Assembly: GCF_018333215.1 (NCBI RefSeq) | Contig: NZ_BORO01000022.1 | Coordinates: forward strand, 1-61,244 | DNA length: 61,244 nucleotides | From: Oceanobacillus sp. J11TS1 | Lineage (GTDB): Bacteria > Bacillota > Bacilli > Bacillales > Amphibacillaceae | Direction of reading: 5' to 3' | Shown here: positions 1 to 10,082 of the stretch, piece after piece | How the letters are laid out: each line of letters opens with the position of its first letter | Position numbering within the stretch: position 1 is the stretch's first letter | Program-made: the position numbers and the translations under genes | The notes under the pieces: generated by a model | What the model saw: only the letters and a program-made list of their open reading frames with translations | What the model was told of the DNA's origin: nothing | Database searches by the model: none

Positions 1-25
1 CATTATCAGTTATACTAGTAGACAT
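1..25 (-). CDS. 5' end of a gene leaving the window (partial, unknown)
   Basis: On the minus strand an ATG at 25 is preceded by GAGGAG (35-40) with 9-nt spacing and opens a frame reading M-S-T-S-I-T-D-N before the window ends. Only eight codons are visible, so no family can be named. The good ribosome site is the only support for calling a gene. Confidence 0.35.
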
Positions 26-499
26 AGGTAAGGTCTCCTCTTCTTAGTTTTTGTGATGATTAACTAATGGGTAGGATAACCTTACCTTTCCTATTTATTC
101 AGCTTACACAGACTATTGTACGTCATCTCTCATTGATATTTCTTCCGGTGATAAAAAAATAGATGAAAAGTCAATCACTTCTCTATGATTATACGCCCCA
201 TCAAAAGCATTCCTAAAAATATGTTTCTATAAATAAAAAAGATACACGGGGCAGCGTGTATCTTTTTTAACCGACTTTGTATAATTACAAAGGGGGGATG
301 GGAGAAAGTTTCATGATCAAACAAAAGGGGTATTTGTTTGTAATCAACTTACAATTATATTCTAGCAAGTTCGGCTCCAGTTTTCAATAAATATGTTCAT
401 CTTTTCACAAAATCTTCACTTCTAGGAAAATCATTTGTCACATATAAATTACTACGGAGGATCCAAACCCATTCTATTATCATTCAAGGAGGACTACTT
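26..499. other. 474-bp intergenic region
   Basis: This stretch lies between two divergent genes. It holds a clear intrinsic terminator (235-268) whose owner is not obvious, because no convincing gene ends beside it. A 25-codon plus-strand frame (ATG 313-315, stop 388-390, encoding MIKQKGYLFVINLQLYSSKF and five more residues) has a purine-rich stretch upstream (AAAGGGGGGATGGGAG) and could be a small peptide. I do not recognise it. Confidence 0.4.
235..268. terminator. intrinsic terminator hairpin
   Basis: A 13-bp perfect stem (235-247 with 256-268) encloses an 8-nt loop; A and T tracts form the outer stem, so it could work in either direction. No annotated gene ends next to it, so it may serve an unrecognised small transcript. 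Confidence 0.6.
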
Positions 500-679
500 A
501 TGAAACGTAATTTCTTCCCTCTCTTATTTGTCCTGCTAGCTATTCTTGCCTTTTTTTTCAACTTACTAGGCTTTATGAAATTGGTACCAGTTTTTATAAC
601 TCTTCCTTTATTACTCGCATCTATCTACTGTATGCTTTCTTCTATAGCTTATCAGAACACAAAAGGTTATCGCCGATAA
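500..679 (+). CDS. small two-segment membrane protein, unknown function
   Basis: This 59-codon gene has an excellent ribosome site (AAGGAGG at 486-492) 7 nt before its ATG. The product begins MKRNFFPLLFVLLAILAFFF and has two hydrophobic stretches (about residues 5-22 and 27-48) followed by a short polar, basic tail ending in YRR, so it should be a small inner-membrane protein with two helices. It is transcribed away from the pepF-coiA-mecA cluster. The inverted repeats at 687-744 follow its stop. I recognise no family and infer no function. Confidence 0.65.
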   Translation: MKRNFFPLLFVLLAILAFFFNLLGFMKLVPVFITLPLLLASIYCMLSSIAYQNTKGYRR

Positions 680-686
680 AGAAAAC

Positions 687-744
687 TGGCAATCCTAGCC
701 TTAAAGGCCCAGAATTGCCACCATTGAAACCTGGGGCTAGGATT
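687..744. repeat. nested inverted repeats, possible terminator or structured RNA
   Basis: Two stems share bases and exclude each other: TGGCAAT (687-693) with ATTGCCA (714-720), and AATCCTAGCC (691-700) with GGCTAGGATT (735-744). The 10-bp stem could end the small gene at 500-679 or, on the other strand, pepF, but neither side has a strong T tract. Confidence 0.45.
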
Positions 745-935
745 ACTCGCCCCATTGATATCCTTTGTTTTTTATCTAGCAAATACCTAACATAATTTGT
801 GCAATATCCGCTTCGGAATTATCCACTTTATTGTCTAGCCTCGTTTATTGTAGTGTAACGCAAAATTAATTCTTTATCCTATTCACACATGAAACAATTA
901 CAAAATAGAATACACCGCTACATTTAACTTCTGTC

Positions 936-2747
936 TTATTTGTTCAATAACTGTTCCATCTCTGTTAGCTTCTCTTCAAAGACATCCAGGGCATCCAGAA
1001 TAGATTGTTTTTGAGTCATATCTACGCCAGCTTTTTTCAATACGTCGATTGGATCTTCACTGCTTCCTGATTTCAAAAAGTCTAAATAACGATCTACCGC
1101 CCCGTCTTCTCCGTCCAGAACCTGCTTGGATAATGCAGTTGCTGCAGAATATCCTGTTGCATATTGATATACATAATAATTCATATAAAAATGGGGGATG
1201 CGCGCCCATTCTAAACCTATTTTTTCATCACTTACAACATCTTCGCCATAATACTTTTTATTTAAATCATAATAGACTTCTGTCAGTTTCTCCGCAGTTA
1301 ACGCCTCGCCATTTTGAGCTAATACATGAATGTCATGCTCAAATTCGGCAAACATCGTTTGGCGGAATACTGTTCCTCGGAAACCTTCTAAAAAGTGATT
1401 CAAAATATAAAGCTTTTCCTTTTCATCATCCAGATGTTTTAATAAGTAATCATTTAATAAAGCTTCATTTGTAGTGGAAGCAACCTCAGCTACAAAAATG
1501 GAATAGTTGCCATAACGGAATGGTTGGTACTTTCTTGAGTAATAACTATGCACAGAGTGTCCAAGTTCATGCGCTAAAGTAAATGTATTGTTTATATCAT
1601 CTTGCCAGTTCAACAGGACATATGGATTCGTTCCATAGGTTCCGGAAGAATATGCTCCACTGCGTTTTCCTTTATTTTCTTCTACATCAATCCAGCGTTC
1701 ATTGAAAGCTTCTTCTAGGATCTTAGCATAATCCTCCCCTAGTGGTTTAAGACCTTCCTTAACATATTTCTTCGCTTCTTCATAAGTAACAGGCATTTTC
1801 ACATCTTTAACAAGTGGTGTATATAAATCATACATATGCAGTTCATCTACACCAAGAATTTTCTTTCTTAATTTCGCATAGCGATGCAGTAGAGGCAATT
1901 TTTCATTGACAGCTTCAACTAAATTATCATACACTTCTTCCGGAATACGGTTATTATCTAAAGCAGCCTGACGTGCACTCTCATAATTTCGAACTTTCGC
2001 ATTAAAATTATGTGATTTTACTTCTCCACTCAGTGTGGAAGCAAATGTGTTTTTAAATGAACCATACGTATCATACATTGCATTAAAGGCCTGTTCACGT
2101 ACATTACGGTCTTTCGATTCTAAAAACGTAGAATATCTGCCATGTGTCAGTTCTACTTCTTCCCCATCTTCATTAGTAATGACCGGGAAAGTTAAATCTG
2201 CATTATTAAGCATGCTGAACGTTTGTGATATCGCGCCCATCGGTTCATCTGCTTCTGCAAGCAATACTTCTTCCTTCTCACTTAATATATGTGGACGACT
2301 GTGATTAATATCATCCAAGACTTTGCGATAAATTTGAAGCTCTTTATTTTCTTCTAGAAATTGTTGAAGCTGTTTTTCAGGTATTTCTAGAATTTCTGGT
2401 ACGAGAAAGCTAAATTGACTAGACGCAGCTGTAAGTAAATTTTCAGCTTGGGCATTTAAACCTTGATAAAACGAATTTGTTGTATCTTGGTCTGTACGCA
2501 GATGTGCATAAACATAAAGCTTACTTAATCGCTCTGATAGCTGATCTTGCAGCTGAAAAGCTTCCAGCAAAGTCTCTGAGGATGTATTTAATTTGCCTTT
2601 ATAAGCTGCCATTTGGGAAATATCATTTTTCAAGCTTTGAAATTCTTCTTTCCACTGTTCATCGGTTTCAAAAATATCCTCTAACCGCCAAGTTAACTCT
2701 TCTGGTATTTCGTCACGTTTTGGTAATTGCTTTGTTGCTTTTGCCAT
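936..2747 (-). CDS. pepF: oligoendopeptidase F (M3B metallopeptidase)
   Basis: This cytosolic zinc peptidase of the M3B family cleaves short peptides. The 603-residue length is normal for PepF. The zinc site is visible as HELGH at residues 393-397, with the third ligand probably Glu421 in the FVAEVAS segment. The start is the ATG at 2747, preceded by AAGGGAGG. It lies 3' of coiA, in the mecA-coiA-pepF order of Bacillus subtilis (where it is also called yjbG). About 100 bp separate it from coiA and I see no strong terminator between them, so it may be cotranscribed. The family assignment is firm; the peptide substrate in the cell cannot be read from sequence. Confidence 0.95.
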   Translation of the reverse strand: MAKATKQLPKRDEIPEELTWRLEDIFETDEQWKEEFQSLKNDISQMAAYKGKLNTSSETLLEAFQLQDQLSERLSKLYVYAHLRTDQDTTNSFYQGLNAQAENLLTAASSQFSFLVPEILEIPEKQLQQFLEENKELQIYRKVLDDINHSRPHILSEKEEVLLAEADEPMGAISQTFSMLNNADLTFPVITNEDGEEVELTHGRYSTFLESKDRNVREQAFNAMYDTYGSFKNTFASTLSGEVKSHNFNAKVRNYESARQAALDNNRIPEEVYDNLVEAVNEKLPLLHRYAKLRKKILGVDELHMYDLYTPLVKDVKMPVTYEEAKKYVKEGLKPLGEDYAKILEEAFNERWIDVEENKGKRSGAYSSGTYGTNPYVLLNWQDDINNTFTLAHELGHSVHSYYSRKYQPFRYGNYSIFVAEVASTTNEALLNDYLLKHLDDEKEKLYILNHFLEGFRGTVFRQTMFAEFEHDIHVLAQNGEALTAEKLTEVYYDLNKKYYGEDVVSDEKIGLEWARIPHFYMNYYVYQYATGYSAATALSKQVLDGEDGAVDRYLDFLKSGSSEDPIDVLKKAGVDMTQKQSILDALDVFEEKLTEMEQLLNK

Positions 2748-2847
2748 ATGATTGCCTCCCTTTTACAAATCAACAGTTTTTAGTTATTCTCGCTTTCGGG
2801 CTAAAAAAAGCTATACTGTTTTTATCCTTCTTATTTAGTATAACGAA

Positions 2848-4029
2848 CTAAGTGGTAATCATGCTCGTATTTTGCTTTTTTCGCGTAAAAAAGTGCTTAA
2901 AAAAAGATTGATCTCCCAGGATTGCTTGTTCTGAAGATGTATAGCAGGTAATCTTTTGCTTTGTCCGAATAATGGAGGAGGATTTTATATCAACATAGCC
3001 TAGCTGTTGTAATAATTGAAGGTAAATCTGTAGTGCCTTTGAAAAATCAGGGGCATCTTTCCCATAGAGTCTATAGAGAAATTTCTTTAACTGGTCCCTT
3101 TTTATGACATCGCCTGTTTTTAAATCTGCTAAACAGCATACAAATAGCTCTGATTGCCACTTAAAGTAAGGGACATTTAGAGAAGCCTGATACGGCATTG
3201 GCAAAAAACAAATACTTGGTAAGTGTTGAAGCAAATAACCTTTATCATACAGCCATCTGCGCAGTTTAAATTTTTCTCCATAAGAAGATGCTGCTTGTGT
3301 ACGCAAACGATACACTTCTTTTAGCCAAACTGACCGGAATTCATAAGGGAGCTTTTCTCTTTGAAACAAATGCTTAAAATGAAGTCTGTGAAGCGGATAT
3401 ATTAATTGCTTGGCGAAAAGTCTTGAGGTTTGAAGTGGATATAAATGATGAAGAATAACGATTTGTGATAGGAAAGGGTCATAAAAAAATAATTGCTGAT
3501 AATCCCTTTGCGGCGAAGAACGAACAAACGTATCTAAAAATTGATTCACCTGAAAAGTATAGGCCGATTTACGTTTTAAATGCTGTGCTCCTAAAATCCA
3601 TAGTGACTCTATACCCAATGACTTATAGCCCTGTATACGTTGCCAAATTTCTTCTTGTGATACTCTCGAACATTGAAATTCAACAGCAATTTTCTTTCGA
3701 CCAATTCGAACAAAAATATCAGCGCGTTGAGAAATTTCCGGAAAATAAAATTCTAATTCAACTTGCATATTAAAGCGTGATAACCATTTAAATAACTGCA
3801 GCTTCCCATTTTCATGATAAAGTCCTTCACCGCCTCCCGATAAAAGACAATCTGCATTAGGTAAATGAGAAAAATGCGGGACTACCTTTTCACCTGATCG
3901 AATAATGACTCTTTCCTTACACATCGGGCAATAAAATATACTTTTTTCCTGCTTCCAAGTCATAATGTCTCGTTGTGAATGTCGAAACAACAATATAGAC
4001 TCACCTGTTTTATTTATAGCTCGCTGCAA
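2848..4029 (-). CDS. coiA: competence protein CoiA
   Basis: CoiA supports recombination of incoming DNA in competent Gram-positive cells. The 393-residue product starts with a zinc-finger-like region (CPMC at 34-37, then HFSH near 52 and Cys61), followed by a PD-(D/E)XK-type nuclease core (Asp104, Glu117-x-Gln119 in the VEFQCS segment). The start is a TTG at 4029: GAGGTGAT lies 6 nt upstream and the nearby ATG is out of frame. The N-terminus, with the competence-protein pattern 'AINKTGESILL', agrees with this start. It lies between mecA and pepF, the usual neighbours. The family is confident; activity of this copy is inferred from intact motifs. Confidence 0.9.
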   Translation of the reverse strand: MQRAINKTGESILLFRHSQRDIMTWKQEKSIFYCPMCKERVIIRSGEKVVPHFSHLPNADCLLSGGGEGLYHENGKLQLFKWLSRFNMQVELEFYFPEISQRADIFVRIGRKKIAVEFQCSRVSQEEIWQRIQGYKSLGIESLWILGAQHLKRKSAYTFQVNQFLDTFVRSSPQRDYQQLFFYDPFLSQIVILHHLYPLQTSRLFAKQLIYPLHRLHFKHLFQREKLPYEFRSVWLKEVYRLRTQAASSYGEKFKLRRWLYDKGYLLQHLPSICFLPMPYQASLNVPYFKWQSELFVCCLADLKTGDVIKRDQLKKFLYRLYGKDAPDFSKALQIYLQLLQQLGYVDIKSSSIIRTKQKITCYTSSEQAILGDQSFFKHFFTRKKQNTSMITT

Positions 4030-4198
4030 TTTTGCATCACCTCTATTTATACTAGTTCGATAATATCTCTTTTTTTCCTGCTAAAATTTTAAAGAAGTTA
4101 TTTAGAATAAAAAAACGATGCTGCAGTTCGTTGGCGGTGTGGATATTGTTTTAACATTGATATCGGGCCTGATGATACATGGTAATAATTCTATAAAC

Positions 4199-4248
4199 AA
4201 AAAACCTACAACAAATCGTTTTATCGCATGATTTCTTGTAGGTTTTTT
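4199..4248 (-). terminator. mecA terminator
   Basis: AAAAAACCTACA (4199-4210) pairs with TGTAGGTTTTTT (4237-4248). Read on the minus strand it follows the mecA stop codon directly and ends in a T tract. Confidence 0.85.
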
Positions 4249-4249
4249 A

Positions 4250-4942
4250 CTATACATCTTTAGGAAAATACTTACGCACCTGCTCAAACGTATCACTTTC
4301 CATAATTTTCTTGCCGTACTCTTCCAATAAATGGATCGAAATAGAAGAATCGGTTGCAAATTCTAACACTTGGCTAATAACGTCTTCTTGGCGATGATCG
4401 TCCAAAACATCATAGGAGAATTCAATATATAAATAGTATTTATCATTATAGGAATACAGTGTTTCTTCTCCAAAATCAGTCACGTCTTCAAGCTGATGGC
4501 TAAGTTGAATCAGATTTTCAAATTCATCAAATTCTACAATTATCCACAAGTTCTCTTCCATCAACTCGTCTGTTTTTTCATCTTCGGTTTCTTTTTTACT
4601 ACTGCCAAATTTCTCGTCTAAAATATTTTCAAGTTGATCATCTACCGGCAAATCAATGTTTCCATCTTCCGTTTCAAGTTCAAGGTGCTCGCCATTCTTA
4701 GAAACTTTTGCTTTTGTGACAATGATTTCAAGACCTTTTTCCATTGCTTGAACTTGGATCCAAAGCGGTCCTTCGGGATTAAAATCCTCACGATAATTTA
4801 CTTCGTCCATCATTTGCCAAAATAGCTGTTCACTTCTCTCACGGTTATACCAAATTTCTTCTTTTTCAAAGCCTAATTCTTCTATATCAACATAAGAAAT
4901 ATAAAATTTAATGGTATTTTCATTAATTCTTTCTATCTCCAC
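4250..4942 (-). CDS. mecA: adaptor protein MecA
   Basis: MecA delivers substrates, classically ComK, to the ClpC-ClpP protease and so controls competence. The 230-residue protein has the expected layout: an N-terminal substrate-binding domain (about 1-85, opening EIERINENTIKFYISYVDIE), an acidic linker (about 95-135) and a C-terminal ClpC-binding domain. The start is the GTG at 4942 with GGGGGAG 6 nt upstream; this matches the start used in B. subtilis. A terminator follows the TAG stop at once. It lies between spxA and coiA, so Clp-dependent regulation and competence functions sit together here. Confidence 0.95.
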   Translation of the reverse strand: MEIERINENTIKFYISYVDIEELGFEKEEIWYNRERSEQLFWQMMDEVNYREDFNPEGPLWIQVQAMEKGLEIIVTKAKVSKNGEHLELETEDGNIDLPVDDQLENILDEKFGSSKKETEDEKTDELMEENLWIIVEFDEFENLIQLSHQLEDVTDFGEETLYSYNDKYYLYIEFSYDVLDDHRQEDVISQVLEFATDSSISIHLLEEYGKKIMESDTFEQVRKYFPKDV

Positions 4943-5607
4943 AGTAAGCTCCCCCTTCTTATTAAGATAGAATCTTCTCCTGCATATTCATCCTACATAT
5001 TGCCGAAGTATACAGCATGTAAGGAATATCTATATATATTAGATGTACCCAAATCAGTATAATCCTAATCACTAATCCTATTTACCATATTGTATGCAAA
5101 AATGCAATCCAGAAGAAATGAATACACCCAGTTCTCATTTATTTTCAGAAAAATAGGTGATGTTCTCCTCGATAGCATACTCATACACCTTGATGATTTT
5201 ACACCCTTTATTTAGTTAGTTATTCTAACGTATTTCAAGTAGTTTGTCATTTATCAGAGCTTATTTCAATTTAAATATCACAAGATACTACAGGAAAACG
5301 CGGTTTAGAAAATTGGAATTTGTAATGCGATTACTAAGCGGGGTGTTTTCATTGAAAAATGCCTTGTTATTTATGCAAATGCGTTCTTATCAGTCACACT
5401 TTCATCAACTGCAAACGGTAACGTCAAATGGAGCAGGCATTCTTAGGGCATCCTAACGTTACAGGTGTAGAATTAACACTTTTCGAGGTATTTTGAGTTA
5501 AATGCAGCTTTTGTCTGAGTTTTCCCCTGAAAAATCATCTTATCAATTTAATTTTAGAGACCACAAAGAAAGACGTAGAAAAAATCCACGTCTTCACTTA
5601 TTTATTA
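4943..5607. other. 665-bp intergenic region between spxA and mecA
   Basis: This gap holds the mecA upstream region, the spxA terminator at its right end and an A/T-rich stretch of no clear function. A plus-strand frame at 5244-5456 lacks a ribosome site and resembles no family I know. B. subtilis has an extra gene (yjbE) near this spot; no intact counterpart is visible. Confidence 0.5.
5566..5597 (-). terminator. spxA terminator
   Basis: AGACGTAG (5571-5578) and CCACGTCT (5586-5593) form a stem with one wobble pair around a short A-rich loop. On the minus strand it follows spxA within about 15 bp and runs into TTTCTTTG. Confidence 0.75.
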
Positions 5608-6003
5608 TTAATTAACCATTCGTTGCGCCTCACGCAATTGGAATGTTCTAACTGTCCTAGGTAAGAAGCGCCGAATCTCGTCTTCATTATAACCAACTTG
5701 CAATCGTTTCTCATCTAAAATAATGGGGCGACGCAATAAGCCAGGATTATCTTGAATTAAATTAAATAAATCTTTCATTGGAAGTTGATCAATATTAACA
5801 TTCAACTTTTGAAAAACTTTTGATCTTGTAGAAATAATCTCATCTGTTCCATCTTCTGTCATGCGCAATATCTCTTTGATTTCATCAAGAGATAAAGGCT
5901 CAGAAAAGATATTACGTTCTGTAAAAGGAATATTATGCTCTTCCAGCCATGCTTTCGCTTTTCTACATGAAGTACAGCTTGGTGAGGTATAAAGTGTTAC
6001 CAT
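5608..6003 (-). CDS. spxA: transcriptional regulator Spx
   Basis: Spx is an ArsC-fold protein that binds the RNA polymerase alpha C-terminal domain and redirects transcription during disulfide stress. The 131-residue length equals that of B. subtilis Spx and the sequence is nearly identical. The redox switch CTSC is at Cys10/Cys13, Gly52 (needed for alpha binding) is present, and the RRPI segment is intact. The start is the ATG at 6003, with GAGGAG upstream. The neighbours yjbC (upstream) and mecA (downstream) match B. subtilis. Proteolysis by ClpXP is expected from family knowledge; the C-terminal tail (REAQRMVN) is of the normal type. Confidence 0.97.
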   Translation of the reverse strand: MVTLYTSPSCTSCRKAKAWLEEHNIPFTERNIFSEPLSLDEIKEILRMTEDGTDEIISTRSKVFQKLNVNIDQLPMKDLFNLIQDNPGLLRRPIILDEKRLQVGYNEDEIRRFLPRTVRTFQLREAQRMVN

Positions 6004-6372
6004 AAAACTTCACTCCTCAATCTATTTTATATTTTCGACAACCTACCTGACTTTATTAAATAATAATAAGTCTAATCTATTCATATGTACCTATTATACA
6101 ACAAATATCTAATTAAAGGTAGGGGGTTCGCGATAAAATGATTCATTTAATTTGTATATCGCCTGTCAGTTTTAAGATTCCCTTAACCAATTGATAATAA
6201 ACCCATTTTTATAAATTAATTATGAAACGCTCACAAATAAAGTTACGAGAATGCTGGTGCGTGCTAACAATTATGCGTTAATTCCCAAGTCTGAAATAAG
6301 AACTTGAAATGAAAAAGATACCACTCCAATTTAGAAGATGATATCTTTTTCGTATGTTTATTCCCTTTTCAC
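6004..6372. other. 369-bp intergenic region upstream of spxA
   Basis: This gap separates yjbC from spxA and contains the yjbC terminator (6312-6350), so spxA must have its own promoter here. I see no further gene; several A/T-rich stretches near 6050-6120 could hold that promoter but none is compelling. Confidence 0.5.
6312..6350 (-). terminator. yjbC terminator
   Basis: AAAAAGATA (6312-6320) pairs with TATCTTTTT (6342-6350). It lies about 20 bp beyond the yjbC stop and ends in a T tract on the minus strand. Confidence 0.75.
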
Positions 6373-6969
6373 TCACTTTGATTCTTTTCGTTTTTGCATA
6401 TTTTCTAAGAGGTTATGAGCTTTCTTATCTTCATTATAACTCAACACCTCTTCGGTAGGCTGATATTTTTTTCCATAAACTTCTTTATCCTTGTATGTAT
6501 GAATATCTTCATACATTTTTTTCATTTGGCTATAAATTACCTCTTCTGAATCATCTTGCGGTGACCAATACAAAATTTCCATCGGCGTCTCTTCGTTTGT
6601 TGCTAGTGATCTGCGATTATAACCAATCGATCTGGCATGGCGAAACCCTTCTCGAGAATAAAATTTCAATCGTTTTTCTGTATCCGTATCCTCGTAATCA
6701 ATCGGCTCAACTTCCAGAATAATTGCCTTATTTTTTTCTTTAAGCTTGTTCATAAGTTGATGACCAATACCCTTCCCTCGAGTATTAGCTGACACCCAAA
6801 GATAGTCAATAAAAATAAAAGTATCAAATTCCGCATACATTAACACATGTTCCGGGCTTTCATCCTTAAAATAAACATCGCCCTTCTCTTCCAGCAAAAG
6901 CTCCATATGTTGCTTCGACTTCATCTCTTCTACCGGAAAATAATCGTTCAGTTTTTCATACCAATTCAT
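6373..6969 (-). CDS. yjbC: GNAT-family acetyltransferase YjbC
   Basis: This is a 198-residue GCN5-related N-acetyltransferase. The acetyl-CoA loop is visible as RGKGIG (about residues 64-69), followed by the helix HQLMNKLKEK, and by the IILEVEPIDYED segment typical of YjbC. The start is the ATG at 6969 (product opens MNWYEKLNDYFP, as in B. subtilis YjbC) with AAAGGAG upstream. In B. subtilis yjbC lies directly before spxA and can be cotranscribed with it; here a terminator lies between them. The acceptor substrate is unknown. Confidence 0.88.
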   Translation of the reverse strand: MNWYEKLNDYFPVEEMKSKQHMELLLEEKGDVYFKDESPEHVLMYAEFDTFIFIDYLWVSANTRGKGIGHQLMNKLKEKNKAIILEVEPIDYEDTDTEKRLKFYSREGFRHARSIGYNRRSLATNEETPMEILYWSPQDDSEEVIYSQMKKMYEDIHTYKDKEVYGKKYQPTEEVLSYNEDKKAHNLLENMQKRKESK

Positions 6970-7136
6970 TTAGGTTGCTCCTTTTTCGATTATTGTTGGT
7001 AATTATAACCGATATCCATACAATTGTGAAACGATACATAAATCACTATTGAATACAATAACGGATTTTAATCGAAACTAGACCGTTACGACTAAAGCCA
7101 AATGAAATTACCCCATGCTTTATACTGTCTTTACAT

Positions 7137-7172
7137 AAAAAAAAGCCACAGAGACCTTCACCCCTGCGACTT
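7137..7172 (-). terminator. terminator of the 7179-8402 gene
   Basis: AAGCCACAG (7143-7151) pairs with CTGCGACTT (7164-7172) through nine pairs including wobbles. On the minus strand the stem runs into eight T residues, just after the stop codon. Confidence 0.75.
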
Positions 7173-7178
7173 CCATAT

Positions 7179-8402
7179 TTATTCTTTACCAATCAAGTAA
7201 TCAACATTTTTCGTGTAATTATTCCCTGCATTCCATAATAAAAACTCGTCAATACCATTTTCATATAATGCTTTAATTTGTGCTTCTACTTCTTCTTTAC
7301 CATACTGGAATGTCGGACCGCTATATAACCAAGGAGCACTGAAATCTTGTAACCAAGGCCGAGATACTGGAGGTTCCTCCAACGCCCCTAATACTTCATT
7401 CTCTACTTTCGAATATTCATTAACAAGATTATATGGTTCCTCATCAGGATTAGCAATTCCAAAATAGGATGTCCAATGACTTGGATAAATCATAGATGAG
7501 ATAATATCCACGTTTTCCGAGATTTTCGAGAAGTTTTGACCAATTCCCGGTGCTTCTTCAATGGTTGCAGCATAACCAAAGATATCTACGGATACATCCA
7601 CATCATATTCACTTAATTCTTTACGAGCATAGCCCACAAAATCCGTTACTGCTTCGACACGTTTTTGAACATTATCCATATCAAGGTCTGCATAATCACC
7701 TAATGAATACTCTAACTCCTCATCTTTTGTTTCAAAACCTTCCGGGAAGCGAACATAGTCAAATTGAATTTCTTTAAAACCCATTTCCGCTGCCATTTTT
7801 GCAATTTCTACGTTATACTCCCAAACTTCTTTTTCAAAGGGATTTACAAAAGCTTCACCTTTCCCGTTTTTCCACACTTTCCCGTTTTGTTTAAATGAAA
7901 GGTCTGGACGTGCCTCTGCTAACATACTATCTTTAAAAACAACGACTCGTGCAATCGGATAAATTTCTTCTTCTTCCAGCCGTTCCATCATCGCTTCTGG
8001 ATTAGAAATATATGTCGTGCCTATATCCTCGTACACAGATCCTTCTTCAGGAGAAAAAGTAATATGCCCATGGTCCTCTTTTACGTCAATAACCATGGTG
8101 TTTAAATCTGTAGAGGATACAAAATCTATTAAACTTTCAAGTTTTTCTCCTCCAGCAGAATTCCCAGTAACATAGATTCCCCTTACTGCATCTGGATATG
8201 TAAAATTATAATCCGAGGTAATGACAAAACGCCTTAATTTTTTGGAAGTATCAATTTCTTTCAAACTAGTAGTTCGTTCTTTATGGGATTTCGCTACAAC
8301 ATCTATGCTATCCTCCGCGTGAACTTCGTCTGCTTGACCAACGCCAACAAATGCCGCACCGGCGACAGCAAAGCTCAGTAATAAGCCTTTCCATTTTTTC
8401 AT
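7179..8402 (-). CDS. exported putative glycoside hydrolase (DUF4015 family)
   Basis: The 407-residue product begins with a signal peptide (MKKWKGLLLSFAVAGAAF..., likely cut after the VHA near residue 29), so it is secreted or wall-associated. The mature part is a TIM-barrel protein of the DUF4015 'putative glycoside hydrolase' family: VRGIYVTGNSAG near the start, NTMVIDVKEDHG, the FKEIQFDYVRFPEG strand with acidic residues, and DVSVDIFGYA. The start is the ATG at 8402 with AGGAGA about 9 nt upstream. It stands alone between yjbC and trpS, with its own terminator. The fold is confident, but neither the sugar substrate nor catalysis has support here. Confidence 0.8.
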   Translation of the reverse strand: MKKWKGLLLSFAVAGAAFVGVGQADEVHAEDSIDVVAKSHKERTTSLKEIDTSKKLRRFVITSDYNFTYPDAVRGIYVTGNSAGGEKLESLIDFVSSTDLNTMVIDVKEDHGHITFSPEEGSVYEDIGTTYISNPEAMMERLEEEEIYPIARVVVFKDSMLAEARPDLSFKQNGKVWKNGKGEAFVNPFEKEVWEYNVEIAKMAAEMGFKEIQFDYVRFPEGFETKDEELEYSLGDYADLDMDNVQKRVEAVTDFVGYARKELSEYDVDVSVDIFGYAATIEEAPGIGQNFSKISENVDIISSMIYPSHWTSYFGIANPDEEPYNLVNEYSKVENEVLGALEEPPVSRPWLQDFSAPWLYSGPTFQYGKEEVEAQIKALYENGIDEFLLWNAGNNYTKNVDYLIGKE

Positions 8403-8593
8403 CCAATCAATCTCCTAGCATTTATATTGTTACTACTAGTATAAAGGAATACTAGTAATTTTTAAAAGGAAAACTCGATAAAAACAGGAAAAAGTTCTAT
8501 TTTAAAATATATTCTCTAATATTGTCGAATTCGCAAAATTGCACTGGGATAAAGCGTAATTTTATTCTAACTTTTTTGTATGTCTCCAATCAC

Positions 8594-8622
8594 TTGCAAA
8601 TTACTGAAAATGAATTTATAAT
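8594..8622 (+). promoter_or_regulatory. sigma-A promoter of the trpS T-box leader
   Basis: TTGCAA (8594-8599) and a perfect TATAAT (8617-8622) are separated by 17 bp. Transcription would start near 8629, just before stem I of the T-box. Confidence 0.75.
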
Positions 8623-8640
8623 GAAGTTAATTTAATATTA

Positions 8641-8840
8641 AAAGCAATGAAGAAGATATAGTACATCTCTCCCGCTGATTTTTAGAGAGCTTGTGGTGCT
8701 GGAAACAAGTATCAAGGTGAGACGGAATTGGGCTTTGGAGCTTTATTTTGATAATGAAGTGATTCTATTTATTATAGAATAATCAGGGTGGCAACGCGGT
8801 TCATTCGTCCCTAGTTTAGGGATTGGATGGGCTTTTTTTA
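8641..8840 (+). promoter_or_regulatory. tryptophan T-box leader (with terminator)
   Basis: The leader has the stem I region with GTGCTGGAAACAAG, a TGG codon at 8729-8731 in a GAAT-TGG-GC context that fits a Trp specifier, and the conserved T-box AGGGTGGCAACGCGG (8785-8799). It is followed by a hairpin (about 8801-8831) and a T tract (8834-8840). Uncharged tRNA-Trp should favour the antiterminator and read-through into trpS. The T-box itself is certain; the specifier position was read by eye. Confidence 0.9.
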
Positions 8841-8981
8841 TTGCCCGGGAAATAAGCCTAGACGGTTTGATATTTTCCATAAAACAAGGACATTCGTATA
8901 ATTTAGCGAAAACTAATTCCGAATAAGCCTTTGTTTTCTATTCAAAAGGGATTTGCCCTTGTATAAAAAGACGTTCCTTAG

Positions 8982-10034
<1,053 letters not shown>

Positions 10035-10039
10035 TGAAG

Positions 10040-10082
10040 AAAACCCAAGGAAACGGATCTAGACCGCTTCCTTGGGTTTTTT
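10040..10082. terminator. bidirectional terminator between trpS and yjbA
   Basis: AAAACCCAAGGAA (10040-10053 region) pairs with TTCCTTGGGTTTTTT (10068-10082). It ends trpS and overlaps the yjbA stop codon at 10081-10083, so it probably serves both convergent genes. Confidence 0.88.

Noticed and set aside
1049-1474. 141-codon plus-strand frame opposite pepF
   Set aside because: Antisense shadow of a confident gene; composition typical of the reverse strand, with no start signals.
4118-4231. 37-codon plus-strand frame between coiA and mecA
   Set aside because: No ribosome site, and its end is formed by the mecA terminator hairpin.
4102-4359. 85-codon minus-strand frame overlapping mecA
   Set aside because: It overlaps the confident mecA gene in another frame and crosses its terminator.
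5244-5456. 70-codon plus-strand frame in the spxA-mecA gap
   Set aside because: No ribosome site and no recognisable similarity; kept only as a possible remnant in the findings.
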